A DNA stretch of 64,000 nucleotides from Pseudanabaena sp. UWO311 (GTDB lineage: Bacteria; Cyanobacteriota; Cyanobacteriia; Pseudanabaenales; Pseudanabaenaceae): positions 62,001-126,000 of the forward strand of contig NZ_SJEE01000004.1 in the NCBI RefSeq assembly GCF_006937785.1, written 5' to 3'. The translations under genes were made by a program, and so were the position numbers. A model generated the notes under the pieces. It was not told where the DNA came from. It saw only the letters and a list, made by a program, of their open reading frames with translations, and ran no database searches. Positions 51,443 to 60,545 of the stretch are shown piece after piece. The number at the start of each line of letters is the position of its first letter. The first letter of the stretch is position 1.

Positions 51443-52267
51443 ATGCAGCAAGAACCAATGCGATCACCTGCAAATCAAGAGCCAGATCCAGAAATACTGG
51501 GGGGGAATGACTCTGATTTTTTGTTAACACCTGAACAAGAAGCAGCCATGCTGGCTACCTATGGCATGGGTAATGATGATTCTAAGTTCGACCTCCAAGA
51601 TCCTGATGCCGCAGAGCAGGATCCAACAAACAAGCAAAGTACTGAGAAAAATCAGGATCTGAAGCCATCTCTAAAGGGTGATAAAAGTGCATTTCATAAT
51701 CACTATGTTGGCTACATGGACTTGTTTGCCGATAAGCAGACAGTAATGAAATACCTCAATGCCCATCAAGGTTGGTTCAGGCGTTGCGCTAATCCATTTA
51801 AGGCTGACCCAATTGGGGAAATGGGCTATGCCATGGGTGTGGGGCAAGTCGGGGCGATGGGCTTCCAAGTTGATGCGAGGGTGGGACTAAATCTATTACC
51901 TCCCGATGAAAACTCAGTCTACCGTATCACCACGATTCCGATCCCAAATCAAGCTCCACAAGGCTATGAAGTGGATTTTCAAGCTGAGATGCGCTTGCAG
52001 GAAAAAACTCTGGATTTACAAGCAGGTCAAAAGTTAGGACAAAACTGGGTGATGACTAGCATTGAGTGGGATTTAAATCTCACTGTGACACTGCAATTTC
52101 CCCAATTCATTCAGCGCTTGTCTCAGGATATGCTCCAAAAAACGGGTGATGGAGTTCTGGGGTTTGTGGTGAAGCGAGTCTCTAAGAGTCTAACGGCGAA
52201 GGTGCAAGATGATTTTCACAAGACCCATGAGATTAAGGTTCCCAAGCAGATTAAGCTGAGAAGATAA
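51443..52267 (+). CDS. DUF1997 family protein
   Basis: A 274-residue protein of the DUF1997 family, shared by cyanobacteria and chloroplasts; function unknown. The N-terminal 75 residues are acidic and low complexity. The conserved domain starts at FADKQTVMKYLNAHQGWFRRCANPFKADPIG and includes TSIEWDLNLTVTLQFP and a C-terminal amphipathic stretch MLQKTGDGVLGFVVKRVSKSLT. No signal peptide or membrane span. About 30 bases separate it from gvpF/L, so they may be co-transcribed. Confidence 0.85.
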   Translation: MQQEPMRSPANQEPDPEILGGNDSDFLLTPEQEAAMLATYGMGNDDSKFDLQDPDAAEQDPTNKQSTEKNQDLKPSLKGDKSAFHNHYVGYMDLFADKQTVMKYLNAHQGWFRRCANPFKADPIGEMGYAMGVGQVGAMGFQVDARVGLNLLPPDENSVYRITTIPIPNQAPQGYEVDFQAEMRLQEKTLDLQAGQKLGQNWVMTSIEWDLNLTVTLQFPQFIQRLSQDMLQKTGDGVLGFVVKRVSKSLTAKVQDDFHKTHEIKVPKQIKLRR

Positions 52268-52297
52268 ACCTTTGGCAAGGAAAAAGGAAAAAGGAAA

Positions 52298-52993
52298 ATG
52301 CTTTATACGTTTGCGATTTTGCTTGCGCCTGTTCCAGACAATTTGCCATTGGGAATTATGGGTAAGCCTATTCAGTATTTGCAATGCGATCGCTTGATTG
52401 CGGCGATTGAAGCAGATGTGGATATTGAGGCGTTGAAGCTTTTACCTGAGCAGTCTTTGATGCAAGCGATCGTTCAGCACGATCGCTTAATTTGTGAGTT
52501 GTTTAATGATCGCACGCTTTTACCTTTGCGCTTTGGGACTGCGTTTGTGTCGATTGAGGCTTTAGAAACTTATTTAAAAGAAGAGGGCGCTAGATTATTA
52601 GCAAGTTTGGAGAGACTAGATGGATATGCGGAATTTTTGATTACTGGTTCGGCGATCGCGCCGAAAGCAGAAGCTGCTGCGAATCTCAAAGGCAAAGACT
52701 ATCTCTTGGCGAAGCGATCGCAATATCTGCAACAGGAACAATGGCGATCGCAGTTACAAGAGGAAGTTCTCGCCTATCGCCAGACGATAACTGATAGCTT
52801 AAATCCTGATCTCTATAAACCTGAATTTCAGCATGTGGAAACTCAAGGATCTGAGGATGTGCGAGTTTACGCTTTGTTGCCGCGATCGCAGGTTGAGTAT
52901 TTGCAAGAATCATTGCGATCGTGGGAAGCGGAACATCCCCATTGGCAAATCGCATGGAGTCAGCCTTTGCCGCCCTATCATTTTCTGAATTAA
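52298..52993 (+). CDS. Gas vesicle protein GvpL/GvpF family
   Basis: A 231-residue protein with the GvpL/F pattern: YTFAILLAP at the start, LLPLRFGTAFVSIEALETYL in the middle (the RFGT motif), and the C-terminal DVRVYALLPRSQVEYLQESL. GvpF/L proteins help assemble gas vesicles. No gvpA, gvpC, gvpN, gvpJ or gvpK is in the window, so this is either an orphan copy or part of a scattered set. It follows DUF1997 closely on the same strand. AAGGAAAA precedes the ATG. Confidence 0.86.
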   Translation: MLYTFAILLAPVPDNLPLGIMGKPIQYLQCDRLIAAIEADVDIEALKLLPEQSLMQAIVQHDRLICELFNDRTLLPLRFGTAFVSIEALETYLKEEGARLLASLERLDGYAEFLITGSAIAPKAEAAANLKGKDYLLAKRSQYLQQEQWRSQLQEEVLAYRQTITDSLNPDLYKPEFQHVETQGSEDVRVYALLPRSQVEYLQESLRSWEAEHPHWQIAWSQPLPPYHFLN

Positions 52994-53190
52994 CGAATAT
53001 ATGCGATCGCTTCGGTGACTTGCTCAGTAATTGATCTGGCGATCTATAATGCTGATAAGACCTCTCGCGATCTAATCCTATATCTCAAGATCTGCTAACT
53101 CAGGTTTATAACGATTGGTCTAGTTAAACTAGAAATTCATCTTGTAAACCCTAGCTATATTAAACGCGGCAAGTAACAATCGCAAAACTC

Positions 53191-54051
53191 ATGACAGATA
53201 ACAGACATGAAACAGCTTTAGTTTTCTATGACAAGGAATTACAAGACAATCCTAAAAACTATAGAGGATGGTACAACCGAGGCACTGCACTATTTTATTT
53301 AGAAAGATACGAAGAAGCGATCGCCTCCTATGACCAAGCCTTGCAAATTAAATCTGACTATCATGAAGCATGGAACAGTCGAGGCATTGCACTACAAAAA
53401 GTAGGAAGACACGAAGAATCGATCGCCTCCTATGACCAAGCCTTGCAAATTAAATCTGGCTATCACGAAGCATGGAACAGTCGAGGCATTGCGCTACAAA
53501 AAGTAGGAAGACACGAAGAAGCGATTGCCTCCTACGACCAATCTCTTGCTATCAAGCCAGATTCCTACGAAGCATATTGCAACCGAGGTAATGCACTTGT
53601 TTATTTAGGAAAATACGAAGAAGCGATCGCTGCCCATGACAAAGCACTTGTTATCAACCCTGACTTACGACAAGCATGGGGAAACCGAGGTATTTCGCTA
53701 AGACATTTAGGCAGATACGAAGAAGCGATCGCTTCCTATGACAAAGTATTGGCAATTAATCCTGACGACGATAAAGCATGGGAAAACCGAGGCATTGCAC
53801 TAAGTGATTTAGGCAGATATGAAGAAGCGATCGCTTCCTATGACAAAGTATTGGCAATTAATCCTGACAAGCTCGATGCATGGTACAACAAAGCCTGTGC
53901 TTATTCTCTCCAAAATCAGATCGAACTTACTTTAGAGAATCTGCAAAAAGCAATTCAACTCAATCCTGAGAAGTATCACGAACTAGCAAAGACTGACTCA
54001 GATTTTGATAACATCCGTCACGATCCACGCTTTCAAGCCTTGATACAATAG
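53191..54051 (+). CDS. TPR-repeat protein
   Basis: A 286-residue protein made of about seven tetratricopeptide repeats of 34 residues, each with W/Y-N/G-R-G-x-A-L and EEAIASYDKAL. Repeats 2 and 3 are nearly identical in DNA, showing recent internal duplication, and most repeats carry a HIP1 site at AIAS. The C-terminal cap reads ELAKTDSDFDNIRHDPRFQALIQ. No catalytic domain is present, so it is a protein-binding scaffold. Degenerate copies of its tail occur after each of the two following toxin-antitoxin pairs. Confidence 0.9.
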   Translation: MTDNRHETALVFYDKELQDNPKNYRGWYNRGTALFYLERYEEAIASYDQALQIKSDYHEAWNSRGIALQKVGRHEESIASYDQALQIKSGYHEAWNSRGIALQKVGRHEEAIASYDQSLAIKPDSYEAYCNRGNALVYLGKYEEAIAAHDKALVINPDLRQAWGNRGISLRHLGRYEEAIASYDKVLAINPDDDKAWENRGIALSDLGRYEEAIASYDKVLAINPDKLDAWYNKACAYSLQNQIELTLENLQKAIQLNPEKYHELAKTDSDFDNIRHDPRFQALIQ

Positions 54052-54063
54052 GAGAAAAACACC

Positions 54064-54324
54064 ATGACTACCATACTCGAACAAGCCTTTACCGCCGCTT
54101 CTGCGCTACCCCAGACAGAACAAGAAGAAATTGCCCATGATATTTTCCGAAGACTTGAATCCAGAAAAAAGTCTCGCCGCTCCTTACTAAAAATGCCATT
54201 AGAGCAACGCCGCCAAATCCTCACTCAACAAGCAGAAAAGATGGTGGAGCATTATCAACAAAATCCAGAATGGAAAGAACTAGGAGTAGGAGATATCCTT
54301 GAATACAACAATGAAACCAAATAG
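54064..54324 (+). CDS. Antitoxin of MazF-type module 1
   Basis: An 86-residue helical protein (ALPQTEQEEIAHDIFRRLESRKKSR) of the small cyanobacterial antitoxin type found before MazF/PemK genes. It has no clear MazE AbrB fold. The acidic tail (PEWKELGVGDILEYNNETK) would bind the toxin. GGAGAAAAAC precedes the ATG, the same leader as module 2. It overlaps the toxin by 14 bases and follows the TPR stop by 12 bases. Confidence 0.75.
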   Translation: MTTILEQAFTAASALPQTEQEEIAHDIFRRLESRKKSRRSLLKMPLEQRRQILTQQAEKMVEHYQQNPEWKELGVGDILEYNNETK

Positions 54325-54664
54325 AGGTGAAATCTGGCTGGTAAATCTCGAACCAACCGTCGGTGCAGAAATTCGGAAAACTAGACCAGTAGTTGTGATT
54401 AGCTCAGATGCGATCGGCAAATTACCAATAAAACTGATTGCTCCCATTACTGACTGGAAACCATATTTTGAGGAAAATATTTGGCATATCAAGATTGAGC
54501 CAGATAGCATTAATGGATTAAGTAAAGTCTCAGCAATTGATACTCTTCAACTCAGAGGCCTAGATACTACAAGGTTTATCCGACAACTAGGAAAACTTAC
54601 TGAAGGGATCATGATGGAACTCACAATTGCGATCGCTCTAGTAATCGAATACACACCAGAGTAA
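54311..54664 (+). CDS. MazF/PemK-type endoribonuclease toxin 1
   Basis: A 117-residue toxin with the MazF core RGEIWLVNLEPTVGAEIRKTRPVVVISSD, KLIAPITDW, KVSAIDTLQLRGLDTTRFI. It is probably a sequence-specific mRNA interferase. The ATG at 54311 is preferred over an upstream in-frame TTG. Its paralog at 54975 shares most motifs, so the two modules arose by duplication. Confidence 0.9.
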   Translation: MKPNRGEIWLVNLEPTVGAEIRKTRPVVVISSDAIGKLPIKLIAPITDWKPYFEENIWHIKIEPDSINGLSKVSAIDTLQLRGLDTTRFIRQLGKLTEGIMMELTIAIALVIEYTPE

Positions 54665-54677
54665 CAAGCGAGCTAAG

Positions 54678-54737
54678 ACCGACTCATATTTTGACAACAT
54701 CCACTGCGATCGCTACTTTCAAGCATTGATAAAATAG
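54678..54737 (+). pseudogene. Relic of the TPR gene tail, copy 1
   Basis: It translates as TDSYFDNIHCDRYFQALIK then stop, matching TDSDFDNIRHDPRFQALIQ then stop at the end of the TPR gene. It is followed by the same GGAGAAAAAC leader and the start of antitoxin 2. It is too short to be a gene. Confidence 0.8.
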
Positions 54738-54748
54738 GAGAAAAACAA

Positions 54749-54982
54749 ATGATTACAACTACAGAAATCCTCCAAACCATTCCCAAACTCTCCCAAGAAG
54801 ACTGCTTCCAAATAGCAGAAATACTTTTACAAAGACTACTAACTCAAACAAAACCCACCCGCGCCCAAATCAACCAACAGCTAAAAATTGCCGCCTTACT
54901 TGCCGTTGACGACTACACTAATGATCCAGAACTAACAGCCCTAACTGCCCTTGATGGCGAGGACTTTTACGAATATGAATAG
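54749..54982 (+). CDS. Antitoxin of MazF-type module 2
   Basis: A 77-residue helical protein (TEILQTIPKLSQEDCFQIAEILLQRLL) whose short acidic tail (DGEDFYEYE) overlaps the toxin start by 8 bases. It is clearly diverged from antitoxin 1 in sequence but has the same position, size and leader. Helix content suggests a toxin-binding role, possibly also DNA binding. Confidence 0.72.
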   Translation: MITTTEILQTIPKLSQEDCFQIAEILLQRLLTQTKPTRAQINQQLKIAALLAVDDYTNDPELTALTALDGEDFYEYE

Positions 54983-55319
54983 AGGTGAAATCTGGCTAGT
55001 TCAACTCAATCCTTCCGTTGGCAGTGAAATCGGGAAAACCCGTCCAGTCGTTATTGTTAGCAACAATGCCATAGGGATTTTGCCCCTAAAAGTGATTATT
55101 CCAATTACTGACTGGAAAGAAAGATATGCAATTCGTACTTGGATGGTAAAACTTGAATCCACAACAGACAATGGGCTGACCAAAACTTCTGCGGCTGACA
55201 CCTTTCAAGTACGTTCATTATCTCAAGAGAGATTTGTCTGCAAACTAGGTCAGCTAAAAGCGAAATCTATGCAGGATATTCAGCAAGCCTTACTCATCGT
55301 TTTAGACATATTCCCATAG
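54975..55319 (+). CDS. MazF/PemK-type endoribonuclease toxin 2
   Basis: A 114-residue paralog of the toxin at 54311: MNRGEIWLVQLNPSVGSEIGKTRPVVIVSNN, KVIIPITDW, KTSAADTFQVRSLSQERF. The ATG at 54975 is used; the longer frame adds eight residues from the antitoxin reading frame. Module 2 has the same gene order as module 1. Confidence 0.9.
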   Translation: MNRGEIWLVQLNPSVGSEIGKTRPVVIVSNNAIGILPLKVIIPITDWKERYAIRTWMVKLESTTDNGLTKTSAADTFQVRSLSQERFVCKLGQLKAKSMQDIQQALLIVLDIFP

Positions 55320-55326
55320 AAAAAAT

Positions 55327-55377
55327 ACTGATTTCGACAACATCCACTGCGATCGCAGTTTTCACACCTTGATATGA
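55327..55377 (+). pseudogene. Relic of the TPR gene tail, copy 2
   Basis: It translates as TDFDNIHCDRSFHTLI then stop, closer to relic 1 (FDNIHCDR) than to the intact TPR tail. It lies directly after toxin 2, so each module is followed by a tail copy. Confidence 0.75.
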
Positions 55378-55445
55378 ATGGTAAAGCTGAGGTTGTTATA
55401 TTGGAGATAGTAATTTTGCCTATATAGCGATCGCACCACAAGATC

Positions 55446-56663
55446 ATGACTTTTGCTACCACCGCCTTACCTATCCATACCAATTTCAAGATTCGTGCCG
55501 ATATTCTTGAACTGAAATCTAGCCTCGTGCAATGGCGGAGAGACTTTCATCGCTTTCCTGAGCTTGGGTTTAAAGAAAAGCGCACAGCCAATGCGATCGC
55601 TGAAAAATTAACCGCATGGGGTATCCCACACCAAACAGGCATCGCCCAAACTGGTCTCGTCGCCACGATCACAGGGACAAAAAAAGGCAATAACAAAGTT
55701 TTAGCGATCCGTGCCGATATGGATGCGCTACCAATTCAAGAAGAAAATATCGTTAGTTATAAATCGCAAATAGATGGACTGATGCATGCCTGCGGTCATG
55801 ACGGGCATACAGCGATCGCGATCGGTACGGCAAAATATCTATGGGAAAATCGCGATCGGTTTAGTGGCACTGTGAAAATAATTTTCCAGCCAGCCGAGGA
55901 GGGACCTGGTGGCGCAAAACCAATGATCGAGTCGGGAGTACTCGAAAATCCAAAGGTAGATGCGTTGATTGGCTTACATCTTTGGAATAGCTTGCCCCTT
56001 GGTACGGTCGGAGTGCGAGCAGGTGCATTGATGGCAGCAACCGAATTTTTTCATTGCAAAATTTTTGGACGGGGTGGACATGGGGCACTTCCACATCAAA
56101 CGATTGATTCAATTTTGGTAGCAGCTCAAGTGGTGAATACAATCCATACAATCGTCTCGCGTAATGTTAGTCCGATCGAATCCGCCGTAATTAGTATCGG
56201 AGAATTCCATGCTGGTACTGCGACAAATATCATTGCCGATTCCGCCCGAATCAGTGGAACGGTGCGATTCTTTAATCCTGAAGTTGGTGTAAAGTTAGCG
56301 TTACGATTGGAAGAAGCGATCGCAGGTGTATGTGCGGCGCATGGTGCTACTTACGAGTTGAAATATACTAAGCTCTATCCACCTGTAATTAATGATTATG
56401 CGATCGCAGAATTAGTTCGCTCCGTTGCTGAAACTGTGATCGAAACTCCCGCAGGTATCGTTCCTGAATGTCAAACGATGGGAGGTGAAGATGTATCTTT
56501 CTTTTTGGAAGCTGTGCCTGGATGTTATTTCTTTCTCGGTTCTGCAAATCCAGATAAGGGCTTAGCCTATCCCCATCATCATCCTCGCTTTAATTTTGAT
56601 GAGACGGCTCTGGCAACAGGTGTGGAGATTTTTGCCCGTTGTGTAGAGAAGTTTTTGGGCTAG
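55446..56663 (+). CDS. M20-family amidohydrolase
   Basis: A 405-residue zinc peptidase/amidohydrolase. Metal ligands are visible in MHACGHDGHTAIA and AEEGPGGAKPMIESG; the late PHHHPRFNFDE supplies a histidine ligand, and the dimerisation domain contains GGHGALPHQTIDSI. It matches N-acyl-amino-acid or hippurate hydrolases such as the IAA-amino acid hydrolase group; substrate unknown. Cytosolic, complete and probably monocistronic. Confidence 0.92.
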   Translation: MTFATTALPIHTNFKIRADILELKSSLVQWRRDFHRFPELGFKEKRTANAIAEKLTAWGIPHQTGIAQTGLVATITGTKKGNNKVLAIRADMDALPIQEENIVSYKSQIDGLMHACGHDGHTAIAIGTAKYLWENRDRFSGTVKIIFQPAEEGPGGAKPMIESGVLENPKVDALIGLHLWNSLPLGTVGVRAGALMAATEFFHCKIFGRGGHGALPHQTIDSILVAAQVVNTIHTIVSRNVSPIESAVISIGEFHAGTATNIIADSARISGTVRFFNPEVGVKLALRLEEAIAGVCAAHGATYELKYTKLYPPVINDYAIAELVRSVAETVIETPAGIVPECQTMGGEDVSFFLEAVPGCYFFLGSANPDKGLAYPHHHPRFNFDETALATGVEIFARCVEKFLG

Positions 56664-56711
56664 ACTTTACGATATCGCGATCGCTTTGGAGATTTATAGG
56701 AGAGTTATGTA

Positions 56712-57338
56712 ATGATTGCCCAACCACAATACATAAGCCCACAAGATGAACAACTAATCATGTCGCCCGCAGAATATCTCGCTTGGGAAAGTGTGCAAGA
56801 TAGCAGACATGAATACGAAAACGGTAAAATTATTGCGATGACAGGCGGCACGATTCCTCATAGTCAAATTCCGCTTAATTTTGCCTCATTGCTCCTTGCT
56901 CATCTTCGAGGTAAAGGCTGCAAGATTACCATTAGTGATGCCAAAGTCACCATCAAATCTGGGAAGTATTATTATCCTGATGTGGTGGTTTCCTGTGATG
57001 AGCGCGATCGCTTCTCTCGTGATTTCTTTCAATATCCTACTCTCATAGCCGAAGTCTTATCGCCCTCAACAGAAGCTCGCGATCGCGGTATCAAGCAGCA
57101 AAACTATATGTTGATCGATACGCTGCAAACTTATATTCTCATCAACTCTGAACGTCCAAGAATTGAAATTTACCAGAAGCTTGATCGAGCTTGGGAATAT
57201 ATATCGATTGCGATCGAGCAGACAAATTTCGATCAAGATGATCCGCTTATTCACATCACCAGTATCGATCTCCAGTTTCCTCTATCAGCACTTTACGAAA
57301 ATATAGATTTTCTTGATAGTGAACAAATTGAAAAGTGA
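56712..57338 (+). CDS. Uma2-family (DUF820) putative nuclease
   Basis: A 208-residue paralog of the gene at 35860. Family blocks: MSPAEYLAWESVQDSRHEYENGKIIAMTGGT, YYPDVVVSCDERDRFSRDFFQYPTLIAEVLSPSTEARDRG, QNYMLIDTLQTYILINSERPRIE. The acidic and lysine positions fit a PD-(D/E)XK-like site. Role unknown. It is followed by a truncated receiver domain rather than by another gene. Confidence 0.86.
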   Translation: MIAQPQYISPQDEQLIMSPAEYLAWESVQDSRHEYENGKIIAMTGGTIPHSQIPLNFASLLLAHLRGKGCKITISDAKVTIKSGKYYYPDVVVSCDERDRFSRDFFQYPTLIAEVLSPSTEARDRGIKQQNYMLIDTLQTYILINSERPRIEIYQKLDRAWEYISIAIEQTNFDQDDPLIHITSIDLQFPLSALYENIDFLDSEQIEK

Positions 57339-57401
57339 TAAAATTGTATCCATAGATTTTTGGGGGTTCATAGTAATGCTCGAATTAGTTAGGGCAAGTT
57401 T

Positions 57402-57659
57402 TATCAGTCGATCGCCCTTGCCAAAAGTGATCGCCCAGATTTGATTTTGATGGATATCCAAAAGCCTGTTATGGATGGACTTGAAGCGATCGCCCAAATC
57501 CGTCTTGCCCCTAGCATGATTAACATTCCGATTATCGCCTTAACTGCATTGGCAATGGAAGGCGATCGCGATCGCTGTTTGGCGGCTGGCGCTAATGAAT
57601 ACATGAGCAAACCTATCAAACTAAAACAATTAGATCTTTTAGTGCAACAATTGCTCTAG
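57402..57659 (+). pseudogene. N-terminally truncated response-regulator receiver
   Basis: The in-frame sequence covers [22 protein letters not shown] (phospho-acceptor Asp), [18 protein letters not shown], and EYMSKPIK (Thr/Lys switch region) to the end of a receiver domain, but the first strand with the Asp-Asp pair is missing. A stop precedes it at 57390-57392. A TTG at 57441 could start a short product but would lose a third of the fold. It resembles the C-terminal receivers of hybrid kinases, and also the receiver running off the right edge. Confidence 0.75.
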
Positions 57660-57740
57660 AGATGTGAACACTGAAGCTACTCAAATCTCTAGAGTGCTTT
57701 CCCAAGATTTTGCTATTAACAAATTACAGTAATTTGTCCT

Positions 57741-60545
57741 ATGAAACACCCTGAAACTCCAGCAAATGAAAGCGATCGCTTAGTTGCGCTAGATCGCTAC
57801 AAAATTCTTGATACGTTGCCAGAACAAGTATATGACGACTTGACTCAACTTGCTGCGGATATATGTGGAACGCCGATCGCACTCATCTCCTTAGTTGATA
57901 AAGATCGTCAATGGTTTAAATCGCGGGTGGGAATTGACGCGACAGAAACACCTCGCGATATTTCCTTTTGTGGTCATGCCGTTGCCGAAAGTGCAATTTT
58001 AAATGTTCCTGATGCTAGTCTTGATCCGCGATTTGCTGACAATCCACTAGTGGCACAAGATCCAAATATTCGCTTTTATGCTGGAGTTCCTCTAATTACT
58101 GATGATAGTTTTGCTTTGGGGACGCTATGCGTAATTGATCGCCAACCTCGCGAACTTACCGACCAACAAATTAGACAGCTAGAAGCCCTAAGCCGTTTGG
58201 TCATCAGTCAATTTGAGCTAAGGCTCAAAGAGGATTCATCTCGGTTGTTAGCATCTGTAGTCGAATCTTCTGATGACGCGATTATTACCAAGACTCTAGA
58301 TGGGATCATCACCAGTTGGAATCCTGCTGCTGAGAGATTATTTGGTTATTCAGAAGCTGAAGTGATCGGACAGCAAGTCTCTATCCTTTTTCCCAGCGAT
58401 CGATTAGATGAAGAATCTCAAATTCTTGAACGTCTTAAACGTGGAGAACGGATAGAACATTTTGAAACTATCCGCAAAGGTAAAGACGGTAGGTGTATTG
58501 AAGTATCAGCGACCATTTCTCCTTTATTCGACAATGACGGACAGATTGTTGGGGCTTCTAAAATTTTGCATGATATTAGCGATCGCAAGGCTTCAGAATT
58601 ACAACTGGGCGAAGCCTTAAACCTCAACCAAACGATCTTAGATAGCGTCAACTTTGCCGTCATTTCCACCGATGTGGAGGGCATCATTCAATCTTTTAAT
58701 ATCGCTGCTGAGAAGATGTTAGGCTATGCAGCATCGGAGGTTGTGGGCAAGACTAGCCCTGCTATTTTGCACGATCTTGATGAGGTTGTTGCCCAAGCTC
58801 ATCAGTTATCCACAGAACTCCAACGAAATATCGAACCTGGGTTTGAAGTTTTTGTTGCCAAATCTAAACTAGGAGAGGTTTCTGAACAGGAATGGACTTA
58901 TATTCGTAAAGATGGTTCGCGATTTCCTGTAATGCTGACGATAACCCCCATTTTCACAGACGGCAAAATTACAGGATTTCTGGGCATTGCCAAAGATATT
59001 ACTGCTGAGAAGAAATCGGAGAAGCGAGTAAAAGATATCACTTCTGCCCTCGATCAAACCGCAATTGTTGCCATTACTGATGTGCAAGGAACGATTAAAT
59101 TTGTCAATGATAAATTTTGTGAAATCTCTAAATATAGCCGTGAGGAATTAATCGGACAAAATCATCGCCTTCTCAATTCTGGACATCATCCGCGTCAGTT
59201 TTTTGTTGATATGTGGAAACAAATTTCTATTGGTCAAACTTGGCGGGCTGAAATCAAAAACCGAGCTAAGGATGGTTCTTTTTATTGGGTCGATACTACA
59301 ATCGTTCCTTTCCTAAATGAAGATGGTAAACCCTATCAATATCTTGCGATTCGGAAGGATATTACCGATCGCAAAGCTACTGAGATTGAGTTACAAAAGC
59401 TGTCATTGATTGCTAGTAAAACTGATAATGTGGCGATCGTTTCTGACCCGCAAGGACGGATTGAATGGGTTAATGAGAGTTTCCATCGAGTCACTGGTTA
59501 CACCTTGGCAGAGGTAATCGGTCAAAAACCAGGAGACATTTTGCAAGGCGCGAAAACTTCTAAGGAGACCATTGCCGAAATTCGCAATGCCTTGGCAAGA
59601 CGCGAACCATTTAGCGGCGAGATTTTGAATTATCGCAAGGATGGTAAGCCCTATTGGTTATTGTTACAGATTAATCCTGTGTTTGATGATGATGGTAATT
59701 TGCTACATTACATTGCGATCGAGAATGAAATCACAACCCGCAAAGAAATGGAAGGCAACCTCAAGCGAGAAATCGAGGAGCGCCGCATTGCTTCCCAAAA
59801 ATTGAGTGTTTTAACGGAACGTTTAGAAATTAGCAACCGCGAATTATTAGACTTTGCCTATGTTTCTTCCCATGATTTACAGGAGCCTTTACGCAAAATT
59901 CAGGCTTTCGGCGATCGCCTCAAATCTACATGTCAAGATTCTTTAAATGAAAAAGGGTTGGATTATTTAGAACGCATGTTAAATGCAGCGAGTCGCGCTC
60001 AGATCTTAATCAATGACCTGCTCGATTTCTCGCGGGTGACAACCAAGGCACAGCCCTTTCAACCGATCAAATTGTCTGAAATCTTAGAGGGAGTTCTCTC
60101 TGACCTAGAGGTGCGAATTGAAAAATCAGGCGTAATCCTTGAAGTTGATCCTCTCCCAGTCGTTGAAGCTGATGCATTACAAATGCGTCAAATTCTCCAA
60201 AATCTCATTGGCAATGCTCTAAAATTTTTGCGAGAAGGAGTTACGCCTGTGGTGCAGGTGCGATCGCGGGTTTACTTTGAATATGGGGAAGACTGGTGCG
60301 AAATTCGGGTCATTGATAACGGCATTGGCTTTGAGCAACAATATGCTGAGCGTATCTTCCAGATTTTTCAGCGCCTGCATGGTCGAAAGACTTTTGAAGG
60401 AACAGGGATTGGTCTAGCAATTTGCCGTAAAATTGCAGAGAGACACAATGGTACATTAATAGCAGAAAGCGAACCCGAACAAGGCGCGACTTTTATTTTT
60501 ACATTACCCATTCATCAACCCAAAGGAGATCTTCACAATGCCTAA
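57741..60545 (+). CDS. GAF-PAS(4) sensor histidine kinase
   Basis: A 934-residue soluble histidine kinase. The order is GAF (about 12-165), four PAS/PAC domains (about 170-290, 295-420, 430-545, 550-670), a coiled linker (EMEGNLKREIEERRIASQ), a HisKA domain with phospho-acceptor H711 in SSHDLQEPLRKIQAFGDRL, and a HATPase_c with IGNALKFL, DNGIGF and GTGIGLAICRKI. This is a phytochrome-like kinase of the Cph1 output type but lacks a bilin-binding GAF pattern. Its stop overlaps the ATG of a response-regulator relic, so it has probably lost its cognate regulator. Confidence 0.92.
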   Translation: MKHPETPANESDRLVALDRYKILDTLPEQVYDDLTQLAADICGTPIALISLVDKDRQWFKSRVGIDATETPRDISFCGHAVAESAILNVPDASLDPRFADNPLVAQDPNIRFYAGVPLITDDSFALGTLCVIDRQPRELTDQQIRQLEALSRLVISQFELRLKEDSSRLLASVVESSDDAIITKTLDGIITSWNPAAERLFGYSEAEVIGQQVSILFPSDRLDEESQILERLKRGERIEHFETIRKGKDGRCIEVSATISPLFDNDGQIVGASKILHDISDRKASELQLGEALNLNQTILDSVNFAVISTDVEGIIQSFNIAAEKMLGYAASEVVGKTSPAILHDLDEVVAQAHQLSTELQRNIEPGFEVFVAKSKLGEVSEQEWTYIRKDGSRFPVMLTITPIFTDGKITGFLGIAKDITAEKKSEKRVKDITSALDQTAIVAITDVQGTIKFVNDKFCEISKYSREELIGQNHRLLNSGHHPRQFFVDMWKQISIGQTWRAEIKNRAKDGSFYWVDTTIVPFLNEDGKPYQYLAIRKDITDRKATEIELQKLSLIASKTDNVAIVSDPQGRIEWVNESFHRVTGYTLAEVIGQKPGDILQGAKTSKETIAEIRNALARREPFSGEILNYRKDGKPYWLLLQINPVFDDDGNLLHYIAIENEITTRKEMEGNLKREIEERRIASQKLSVLTERLEISNRELLDFAYVSSHDLQEPLRKIQAFGDRLKSTCQDSLNEKGLDYLERMLNAASRAQILINDLLDFSRVTTKAQPFQPIKLSEILEGVLSDLEVRIEKSGVILEVDPLPVVEADALQMRQILQNLIGNALKFLREGVTPVVQVRSRVYFEYGEDWCEIRVIDNGIGFEQQYAERIFQIFQRLHGRKTFEGTGIGLAICRKIAERHNGTLIAESEPEQGATFIFTLPIHQPKGDLHNA

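Noticed and set aside
53270-53870. Regular repeats that could suggest a CRISPR array
   Set aside because: The period of about 102 bp is in frame and encodes TPR units; there are no unique spacers.
54678-54737. Tail relic as a separate small gene
   Set aside because: It has no start and matches the end of the TPR gene; it is a remnant.
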